Shown: in pieces, positions 1-6,184 of the stretch
Layout: each line of letters starts with the position of its first letter
Numbering within the stretch: the first letter of the stretch is position 1
Source of the DNA: Dokdonella_A sp038237055
Lineage (GTDB): Bacteria; Pseudomonadota; Gammaproteobacteria; Xanthomonadales; Rhodanobacteraceae
Direction: 5' to 3'
Assembly (NCBI GenBank): GCA_038237055.1
Contig: JBBRZD010000053.1
Location: 1-13,701, forward strand
Length of the DNA: 13,701 bases
The notes under the pieces: model-generated
Seen by the model: only the letters and a program-made list of their open reading frames with translations
Told to the model about the DNA's origin: nothing
Databases searched by the model: none
Translations under genes and position numbers: made by a program

Positions 1-1274
1 TGATAGTCGATCTTGAACACGACTTCCGGGGTGAGATAGTAGTTCACGCCGAGGGTGGTGACGCGTTCCGTTTCCGCACTAGGTACGCCGAGACCTTGCG
101 GCACGTCCGCGAACGAGGCTGCCGTGTTGAATTCCTCGTAGCGCAGGAACGGTGCCAGCGATGAATCGCCGTTCTGCCATACGCGCCATGCGCCCTGCAC
201 GTAACCACCCCAGAATGCCTTCGGCACCGGATACGGATGGCCGACGAAACTCAGGTTGAGCGCTTGCGTATCGGTGATGCGCCCGCGTGCGTACAGCGCG
301 GACAAATCGAACGGACCGGGCTGCCATCGCACATGCGTCTCGCCGAGGGTCACGCGCGCATCCTTGGCGAGGAAATCCTTCTGGCCCTGGCCGACGCCGC
401 TGGTGAAGAATCCGCCGCCGACTGTGAAGCCGGGAACACCCTGCCAGTTTCCGGCCATATAGACGGCCACATCGTGCGACTTCGCCAGCTGCAGTTCTTG
501 ATGGATCGCCCCCAGCGGGGACGCGCGCGTTTCGGCGTCGGTCGGATCCCAGTTGTTGAGGTTCTGGCTGGTCGTCACGCCGACGTTCCAGTTGAATCCG
601 AAGTCGGTGCTGCCGAGCAATGAGATGCCGCCTTCACGCCAGGTCGACGGAATGATGGCCGTCTCGACGAAATTGCGCTCGACGCCATAGTAGTTGGTCG
701 GCTCGTGGCGTTCGTTGAGAAAGCCGAACGGAATCAGCGTCAGGCCTGCGCGGACGGCGATCGCGGGATTGAGCTGATGCTCGACGTAGAGCTGCTCGAC
801 TTCGCTTTCGCCCGAATCGGAGGCCGAGACGACCGCGTGCTCCCATTCAAGCTCGCCGTAGACATGGGTGTCCTCGTTGAACGCATGACTGAAACCGATG
901 ACTGCGCGACGTACATCGGCCTGCGTATCGGACGAGCGTCCCGTCGGATGGTTGTAGTTGAGTTCGCCGTAGCCCCACAGGCGCGTGCGATCGCCGGAGC
1001 CGGCTGCCGAGGTTGCTACCGCGGCCGGCGCCGATGGCGAGAGGACCGCACGATCGGCAAGCGCGGGTGCAGCGGCCGTGGGCGCATTGCCCGCCGGCGC
1101 CGCGGCGACATGGGCAGGCACGCTGCGCAACTGGCTAACTTCTGCACGCAATGCACCGACTTCGGCGCGCAGCGCGTCAAGTTCCTTGCGCAGGCTGTCT
1201 TCATCCGCATGCGCAGGCATGGCGGCAAGCAGGCCGACCGTGAGGGCCGCCAACGGAAGCGAGGTTCGCAACAT
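1..1274 (-). CDS. Outer-membrane porin, OprO/OprP-like, 3' end outside window
   Basis: Probable beta-barrel porin of the outer membrane, resembling the phosphate-selective porin O/P superfamily; the substrate cannot be told. About 424 residues are visible and the C-terminal end lies beyond the left edge. The start ATG at 1274 is preceded by GGAG (1283-1286) with 8-base spacing. Residues 1-23 form a Sec signal peptide ending in AHA. Residues about 25-50 are a heptad-like coiled coil (LRKELDALRAEVGAL), then an Ala/Pro linker to about residue 95. The barrel begins near RLWGYGELNYN and shows alternating aromatic strands and typical porin stretches such as IPFGFLNERHEP and PSTWREGG. It lies 21 bases downstream of the damaged di-heme peroxidase and is probably co-transcribed with it. 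The class (signal peptide plus barrel) is secure; the family name is an inference from memory of related sequences. Confidence 0.8.
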   Translation of the reverse strand, partial: MLRTSLPLAALTVGLLAAMPAHADEDSLRKELDALRAEVGALRAEVSQLRSVPAHVAAAPAGNAPTAAAPALADRAVLSPSAPAAVATSAAGSGDRTRLWGYGELNYNHPTGRSSDTQADVRRAVIGFSHAFNEDTHVYGELEWEHAVVSASDSGESEVEQLYVEHQLNPAIAVRAGLTLIPFGFLNERHEPTNYYGVERNFVETAIIPSTWREGGISLLGSTDFGFNWNVGVTTSQNLNNWDPTDAETRASPLGAIHQELQLAKSHDVAVYMAGNWQGVPGFTVGGGFFTSGVGQGQKDFLAKDARVTLGETHVRWQPGPFDLSALYARGRITDTQALNLSFVGHPYPVPKAFWGGYVQGAWRVWQNGDSSLAPFLRYEEFNTAASFADVPQGLGVPSAETERVTTLGVNYYLTPEVVFKIDY

Positions 1275-1295
1275 CGTGTTTTCTCCAGACAAGTA

Positions 1296-2515
1296 TCAGG
1301 GTGATACCGGCACGTTGCGTGCAGGATCGGAGGTATTGGTGCGCGTGCCGATGAACGTGATCAGGTCGTCGATCGCGGCCTCGTTCAAATGGGGCGCTTC
1401 GCTTGGGCGGCGGTCGTAGGGCACTTCCTGAGTATTCACGTTGCGATGCATTGCCCGCGCCAGGTCGTTGAATTTCTGCACGCCGCCGTTCGCATCGGGC
1501 GGATAGAATTCGTCAGGGTTCGTATCACGCCGAACGTAGAAGCGCACGGTGTCACGCAAGGTTGTGAACAGGCCGTTGTGGAAGAAAACGGGCCGCGTCG
1601 CGACATTGCGCAAGGTCGGCACTTTGAATGCGCCGCATAGATCGGTGTGATCGACGCGATCAGACCGATCCGGACCGCACAGGCCAAGATCGAAATAGGC
1701 TGGCTCCGCGTTCGCCGCGATGCTCGCATTGCGCGGCAGACCGAAGTCGTCGTAGGTAAAGTCGGTGAACAGCGGAGGCGAACCGTCGCTGCCGCGCATG
1801 CTCGGATGGCAGCCGGCGCAATTGCCCTTGTCCGGTCGATTGAACAGCTCAAGGCCGCGAAGCGCAGGCGTTGACAACCGCACCTTTCCGCGCAGGAAAT
1901 AGTCGTATTTGGAATCGACGGATGCAGTTCTGGCGCCGACTTTTCGAACGCCGCGATTGCAAAGCGCGAGCGCAGGAATAGACCTTCGGCATCGTCGAAC
2001 ACGTCGGCACCGAACAGCTTGCGGAAGTCGTCCGCGTACCTGGCAGCGCCCAACTTACCCGCGACAGTTGCTGCGTCGCCCTTCGCTATTTCGGGCGCGG
2101 CAAGGAACGGACGCGCCGCCTGCTCAAGCAGGCTCGATGCACGTCCGTCGCGATTGAAGCCTGCGGTCGGCGTGCCTTCCTTGTCGAAGAAGAAGGCGCT
2201 CGTCGCCATGTAGCGCAACGAAGGCACGCTGCGGAAACCGGGCACGTCGAGATTCGCGCCACCGGACAGAACCGGCTCGGCATTGACCTGCGAATGCGCA
2301 TGCGCCGGGCTGTCGCCGGTCGCGCACGTCATCTGGCCCGATGCTGACGGCGACGGATCGAGGAAGATCTTGCGGCCGAGCGATGCCACTGTCCGCGCGG
2401 AATCCGCCGCAGATGCCTCGATAGTCAGCAACAAAGCAGCCGTGGCAGGCAGCAAGCCTGCGATGCGCTGTATGTCTGCGCGCACTTTGTGCGACCACGC
2501 GGAACCTCGACTCAC
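1296..2515 (-). pseudogene. Di-heme cytochrome c peroxidase (MauG/CcpA-like), frameshifted and missing haem-1 motif
   Basis: Family members are periplasmic di-haem c-type cytochromes that reduce peroxide or act as MauG-like oxidases. The first frame (GTG at 2515, with an in-frame TAG just upstream) gives a signal peptide ending about EASA, then ASLGRKIFLD, SVPSLRYM and FNRDGRAS. It runs normally to KSAPELHP near 1920. The homologous protein then continues in another frame, from DSKYDYFLRGKVRLS through the second haem site CAGCH, GLPRN, FFHNGLF and KFNDL to the stop at 1296. One missing base near 1918 (expected His-Pro-Phe-Asp-Ser) explains the break. Where the first CxxCH should be (CATCH) the sequence reads CATGD, so both the haem-linking Cys and the His ligand are changed. 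Reconstructed length is about 406 residues, normal for the family. Two independent lesions point to a decaying gene rather than a read error alone. It is first in an operon with the downstream porin. Confidence 0.82.
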
Positions 2516-2571
2516 GCCATGCCCTTGCTATTCGGCCAGCAATGCAGGGCGCGCATTGACGTGATCGCTAC

Positions 2572-2586
2572 TGAGAATGATTCGCA
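2572..2586. promoter_or_regulatory. Candidate Fur box
   Basis: The 15-mer TGAGAATGATTCGCA matches the 7-1-7 Fur consensus TGATAATnATTATCA at 11 of 14 defined positions. It is itself a near-perfect inverted repeat (TGAGAAT against TGCGAAT on the other strand, 6 of 7). It lies 57-71 bases upstream of the peroxidase start, just downstream of the proposed -10, where a repressor would block initiation. Binding is inferred, not shown. Confidence 0.5.
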
Positions 2587-2594
2587 CCTGCACT

Positions 2595-2623
2595 AACCTA
2601 ACGAAAACTCGTCTGGACGTCAA
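2595..2623 (-). promoter_or_regulatory. Candidate sigma70 promoter for peroxidase-porin unit
   Basis: On the minus strand a TTGACG -35 (2618-2623) is followed after exactly 17 bases by TAGGTT (2595-2600). The -10 is weak but keeps the three most conserved positions. Predicted initiation falls near the first bases of the Fur-box-like palindrome. Assigned by eye. Confidence 0.4.
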
Positions 2624-2716
2624 CGCGCTGTGCGGCGAAACAGCTTGCCGGACGACCATTTGCGGCCGCGGCCGGCCCATCAATACCCTCTTGCCGACGA
2701 CCCGCGAACCAACCAC

Positions 2717-2732
2717 TGTGCAAGTGTGCAAG
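2717..2732 (+). repeat. Perfect 8-bp tandem repeat upstream of response regulator
   Basis: TGTGCAAG occurs twice back to back, ending 37 bases before the response-regulator start. OmpR/PhoB-type regulators usually bind direct repeats, so this could be an autoregulatory site, although the 8-base period is shorter than the usual 10-11. The rest of the divergent intergenic region (2516-2769) shows no ORF I would defend. Confidence 0.4.
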
Positions 2733-2769
2733 GATTCTCCCAAGCCCAGTCACACGAATACGACAACCC

Positions 2770-3441
2770 ATGCGCATCCTGGTCATCGAAGACGACGCCG
2801 CCATCGCGGATGCCATCGGCGCCGCATTGACCAACGCCGGGCACGCGGTCGATCGTCTCGCCAACGGGCGCCAGGCAGACGCCGCGTTGCGCGACCATCC
2901 CTACGATCTGATCGTGCTCGACCTCGGCCTGCCCGAGATCGACGGCATCGAGCTGCTGCGGCGTCTCCGCGCGCGCACCGATGCCGTGCCGGTGCTGGTC
3001 GCAACCGCACGCGATGAACTGGAAGAACGCGTGCGCGCGCTCGATCTTGGAGCAGACGATTACCTGGTCAAACCCTTTGCACTGCGTGAATTCGAGGCAC
3101 GCGTGCGCGCACTTCTGCGACGACGCACGACACAAGGTCTGCCCGAACTGCAACTGGGTCGCCTGCGTCTTGACCTGCCTCGAAGGCGTGCGCAGGTCGA
3201 CGATGCGCAGCTCGAACTAACGCCACGCGAGTTCGGTCTGCTCGAAGCGCTGGCGGCACGGCTCGATCGCGTTATGAGCCGCGAGCAACTGGTGGATGCG
3301 CTGTGCACTTGGGATACGACACTGACCGACAACGGCCTCGATATCGCTGTATATCGCCTGCGTCGCAAGCTCGACGGCAGCGGCGTTTGCATCCGCACTG
3401 TACGCGGCCTCGGTTATCTGCTGGAAGCAGAAGGTGCCTAA
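2770..3441 (+). CDS. Response regulator, OmpR/PhoB family (TctD/QseB-like)
   Basis: DNA-binding response regulator of 223 residues, the usual family length. The receiver domain covers residues 1-115, with acidic pocket E7-D8-D9, phospho-acceptor D51 (VLDLGLP), T79 and K101 (LVKPF). The C-terminal winged helix (about 125-220) has the OmpR-family LTPREFGLLEAL, MSREQLVDAL and IRTVRGLGYLL segments. It overlaps the downstream kinase gene by 8 bases and they surely form one two-component system. No clear Shine-Dalgarno lies before this ATG, but the start fits the family exactly (MRILVIEDD). The gene is divergent from the peroxidase-porin unit. Among OmpR regulators it looks closest to TctD/QseB, mostly because of the partner kinase type; the signal is unknown. 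Confidence 0.95.
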   Translation: MRILVIEDDAAIADAIGAALTNAGHAVDRLANGRQADAALRDHPYDLIVLDLGLPEIDGIELLRRLRARTDAVPVLVATARDELEERVRALDLGADDYLVKPFALREFEARVRALLRRRTTQGLPELQLGRLRLDLPRRRAQVDDAQLELTPREFGLLEALAARLDRVMSREQLVDALCTWDTTLTDNGLDIAVYRLRRKLDGSGVCIRTVRGLGYLLEAEGA

Positions 3442-4846
3442 TCAACCGAGTCTGCGTCGACGCCTGCTGCTGATCCTCGCACTGCCGATGGCTCTGGCGT
3501 GGCTCGGCAGCGGCGCGTTGATCTACGTGTTTGCGTTGCACTACGCAAACGTCAGCTACGACCGCTCGCTGCTCGAAGGTGCGCGTGCTCTCGAAAAAAT
3601 GATCCGCAGCGAAGCAGGGTTGCAGGCACTAAGCCCGCAAGCGCGCATTCTGATGGAATACGACCCCGCCGATCCCGGTTACTACTCCGTAAGCAGCCTG
3701 CATCATGGCGTGCTCACATCGAATATCGACCTTCCACCACTCGAACATTTGCCCGAAGTCGGCGCAGCTCCACAGCTCGACTCGATCGTGCATGACGGAC
3801 ATTCGATGCGCGCGGCAACGCTTGCACTCGCCAGCGACGAAGCAGGCGACACGATCATCATCTCCGTCGCCGAGACCTTGCGTCAACGCCGCGCGCTCGC
3901 GCGAGAAATCCTGATCGGCACATTGCCGATCGTGCTGCTGCTGATCGCAATGGTCCTCGTGCTGGTCTGGTTCGGAGTCAGTCGTGGCTTGCGTCTGCTC
4001 GATCCGCTGACCGAACAAATCGCCGCACGTCGCGCGCGCGATCTGTCTCCGCTCGACCAGAGCGCGGTCCCGGTGGAAATCCGCCCGCTGACCCAGACCA
4101 TCGATGCCTTGTTTGCGCGGCTGCGCGACTTGCTCGATGTGCAGGAACGTTTCATCGCCGACGCCGCGCATCAACTGCGCACGCCGCTCGCGGGATTGCG
4201 CCTGCAGGCAGAACGCGCACTCGCCGATCCGCGCCCCGACAGCGTTCGTGATGCGCTGATTCATGTCGAACGTTTGTCCGCCGGTGCAGGGCGCGCTGCC
4301 GGTCAGTTGCTCACGCTCGCTCGCGCACAAACCTCGATTGAGGATGCCACACAGGCCACCGCCGTCGATCTCGCCAGAATTGCGCGCGAATACATCGGCG
4401 AGCGCGTCCCGACCGCCATCGCGATGCATGTCGATCTCGGCTACGAAGGACCGACACACGGCGCCGACGTCAGCGGTGACGCGGTAATGTTGCGCGAAGC
4501 GCTGGTCAACCTCGTCGACAACGCGCTGAACTACGCTGGCGAGAACGGAACAGTGACGATTTCCATCGTGCCCGAGGTGCGCACGATCGCACTTTCGGTG
4601 GAGGATTCGGGCCCCGGCGTCTCAGAGGAATGGTGGCCGCGCCTGGGCGAACGATTCTTCCGTCCACCTGGAAGTCGCCGCGAAGGTTCAGGGCTCGGCC
4701 TCGCGATCGTGCGCCGCATTGCAGACCGCCATGGCGCTTCCGTCATCTACGATCGAGGCCGCGATGGACTCGGTTTGCGCGTGACCCTGCGTTTCAGCGC
4801 GCTGCCATCGACCGACAATCAGTCACAGCGATCATCGCGTGTGTAA
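3434..4846 (+). CDS. Sensor histidine kinase, TctE/QseC-like
   Basis: Inner-membrane sensor kinase of 470 residues, starting with GTG inside the 3' end of the regulator gene. TM1 spans about residues 10-34 and TM2 about 159-183. The periplasmic part (35-157) resembles the 2CSK_N sensor domain of TctE-type kinases (DRSLLEGARAL near its start). A HAMP-like linker leads to the HisKA box with phospho-acceptor H246 (AAHQLRTPL). The ATPase domain has an N-box (N359, N363), G1 DSGPGV (391-396), F-box ERFFRPP and G2 GSGLGLAI (418-425), so the kinase looks intact. TctDE systems of relatives control tricarboxylate uptake including an outer-membrane porin; the divergent porin here makes a similar role conceivable but unproven. 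Its 3' end overlaps the convergent Rieske gene by 28 bases. Confidence 0.94.
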   Translation: MPNQPSLRRRLLLILALPMALAWLGSGALIYVFALHYANVSYDRSLLEGARALEKMIRSEAGLQALSPQARILMEYDPADPGYYSVSSLHHGVLTSNIDLPPLEHLPEVGAAPQLDSIVHDGHSMRAATLALASDEAGDTIIISVAETLRQRRALAREILIGTLPIVLLLIAMVLVLVWFGVSRGLRLLDPLTEQIAARRARDLSPLDQSAVPVEIRPLTQTIDALFARLRDLLDVQERFIADAAHQLRTPLAGLRLQAERALADPRPDSVRDALIHVERLSAGAGRAAGQLLTLARAQTSIEDATQATAVDLARIAREYIGERVPTAIAMHVDLGYEGPTHGADVSGDAVMLREALVNLVDNALNYAGENGTVTISIVPEVRTIALSVEDSGPGVSEEWWPRLGERFFRPPGSRREGSGLGLAIVRRIADRHGASVIYDRGRDGLGLRVTLRFSALPSTDNQSQRSSRV

Positions 4847-5139
4847 ACAACGCCGTCGTCGATCTTCACGGGAAACTTGGCGATCGGCTCGTAGGCTGGC
4901 GGACACAGGACCGCGCCCGTGGTGATGTCGAAGCGCGCACCATGGCGCGGGCATTCAATCTCATGGCCTTCGACGATTCCGCCAGTGAGTTCGCCGCCGT
5001 CGTGCGTGCAGACGTCCTCGATCGCGTACAACATGCCATCGAGATTGAACACGGCGATCGGCGTGTCACCATCGTAGACGTTGCGGTATTCGCCGGGCAG
5101 CAGCTCGGACGTCGTGCAGACATGCACCCAGTTGCTCAT
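4819..5139 (-). CDS. Rieske-type [2Fe-2S] ferredoxin, last gene of suf operon
   Basis: Soluble 106-residue Rieske protein, similar in size to the non-haem ferredoxin components of dioxygenases (BphF/CarAc type) and to NirD. The cluster ligands are visible: C44-T-H46 (CTHDGGEL) and C63-P-R-H66 (CPRHGARFD). There is no signal peptide or membrane anchor, so it is cytoplasmic. The chosen ATG (5139) gives the normal family length and follows the GNAT stop by 28 bases; a longer upstream frame is antisense to nothing useful and overlaps the GNAT gene. It closes the suf operon, so it may be an electron donor for, or a client of, Fe-S assembly; this is inference. Its 3' end overlaps the histidine kinase gene tail to tail. 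Confidence 0.92.
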   Translation of the reverse strand: MSNWVHVCTTSELLPGEYRNVYDGDTPIAVFNLDGMLYAIEDVCTHDGGELTGGIVEGHEIECPRHGARFDITTGAVLCPPAYEPIAKFPVKIDDGVVYTRDDRCD

Positions 5140-5167
5140 GATGGCTGGCCCGAGGCGGGTATCGCGC

Positions 5168-5713
5168 TCACAAGGGCTTGACCAGCAGTTCGAAGCGCAG
5201 GTCGTCGCGCTTGGGAATGCCGAAGCGCGCATCGCCATACGGGAACGGCTTGAACACGCCGCTGCGCCGATAACCACGGCGCTCGTACCACGCGACAAGC
5301 TCGTCGCGGATCGAGATCACCGTCATCTGCATTTCGGTGCATTTCCATTCGTCACCCGCGAGGCGCTCGGCTTCCGCAAGCATGGCACGACCGACGCCGC
5401 CGCGCTGCAACGCCGGGCGCACCGAGAACATGCCGAAATAGCCGGAGTCGCCAAGCTTCTCGACGTGCGCGCAGGCGAGAAGAGAACCATCCGCCGATTC
5501 CGCCAGCAGCACTCGGCTATCCGGCTTCGTGAGCAAGCTGCTCACGCTGACCGGATCGGTGCGCTGGCCATCGAGCATGTCCGCTTCCGTGGTCCAGCCC
5601 TCCTTGCTGGCGTCGCCGCGGTAGGCGGATTCGACCAGCGCGACGATTGCGTCGACGTCTGCCGCTTGCGCAACACGAAATGCAAGGCGCGTGGGTTCGA
5701 GGGTGATCGTCAT
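5168..5713 (-). CDS. GNAT family N-acetyltransferase in suf operon
   Basis: Acetyl-CoA-dependent N-acyltransferase of 181 residues; acceptor unknown. Motif A for CoA pyrophosphate binding is clear at about residues 96-110 (FSVRPALQRGGVGRA), preceded by the beta-strand GYFGM and followed by the AWYERRGYRRSG motif B region (141-152). The ATG at 5713 overlaps the sufU stop as ATGA, which fixes the start and indicates translational coupling. The 28-base gap to the Rieske gene also suggests one transcript. It could acetylate a small molecule or a protein N-terminus; nothing in the sequence links it to iron-sulfur chemistry except its position. Confidence 0.9.
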   Translation of the reverse strand: MTITLEPTRLAFRVAQAADVDAIVALVESAYRGDASKEGWTTEADMLDGQRTDPVSVSSLLTKPDSRVLLAESADGSLLACAHVEKLGDSGYFGMFSVRPALQRGGVGRAMLAEAERLAGDEWKCTEMQMTVISIRDELVAWYERRGYRRSGVFKPFPYGDARFGIPKRDDLRFELLVKPL

Positions 5714-6162
5714 GCCGGCTCCACTTCGGTGGTGGTGGTGGTGTGTGCCTCGCCCGCGAGCGCGGCACGCAACGTGGCCCAAGGCAGCAGCGCGCATTTC
5801 CGCCGACTGGGGTAGCGCTGCAACTCGCGCATCGCATTGAGCGCGCCGAGTGTGCCGTCTTCGTCGCCGCTCTCGATCAGTCGAGCGAAGCGATCCGCAA
5901 GGACTGCGATGGTTTCGCGCGAGTGGCCCTGCACAAGCTCGCCCAACATGGACATCGTTGCGGTTGCGATTGCGCAGGCTTCGCCAGTGAACTGCAAGGT
6001 ACCCACTCGCTCATCATCGACGACAAGCTCGATGCGCAACCGATCTCCGCAAAGCGGATTAGCGCCATCGGCTGCATGCGTGCATGTGTCCAGCGTTCCG
6101 CGATTGCGCGCGTTACGGTAGTGTTCGAGTACGACCTGCTGATAGAGCGTGGAATCGGCCAT
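5710..6162 (-). CDS. sufU: SufU-type Fe-S assembly scaffold / sulfur acceptor
   Basis: Small NifU-N/IscU-fold protein of 150 residues that takes persulfide sulfur from SufS. The zinc-site residues of Bacillus-type SufU are all present: C38 and D40 (NPLCGD), C63 (GEACAIATA) and C123 (RRKCALLPW). The region between C63 and C123 holds the roughly 20-residue insertion seen in SufU but not IscU, and the IscU LPPVK motif is absent. ATG 6162 (MADSTLYQQVVLEHY) fits the family start; it lies 22 bases after the sufS stop. The C-terminal tail carries five threonines encoded by a GGT/ACC repeat. No sufE is present in the window, so this is the likely SufS partner. The name sufU rather than iscU rests on motifs and context. 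Confidence 0.92.
   Translation of the reverse strand: MADSTLYQQVVLEHYRNARNRGTLDTCTHAADGANPLCGDRLRIELVVDDERVGTLQFTGEACAIATATMSMLGELVQGHSRETIAVLADRFARLIESGDEDGTLGALNAMRELQRYPSRRKCALLPWATLRAALAGEAHTTTTTEVEPA
5728..5742. repeat. Five-copy GGT trinucleotide repeat in sufU tail
   Basis: Five consecutive GGT units (ACC on the coding strand) encode Thr141-Thr145 in the disordered-looking C-terminal tail of SufU. Changes in copy number would keep frame, so this is not a phase-variation switch. Confidence 0.7.
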
Positions 6163-6184
6163 GGATCGAGGCTTCGATGCTTCG

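Noticed and set aside
2577..3017. 146-aa plus-strand open frame starting in the intergenic region
   Set aside because: It overlaps the response regulator in another frame and becomes Arg-rich out-of-frame translation there; no support for a separate gene.
3629..4459. 276-aa minus-strand open frame opposite the histidine kinase
   Set aside because: No family features; the kinase in the other strand has every expected motif.
5716..5745. Poly-His stretch in a frame overlapping the sufU tail
   Set aside because: The histidines come from reading the GGT/ACC repeat in the frame of an over-extended GNAT start; the real GNAT begins at 5713.
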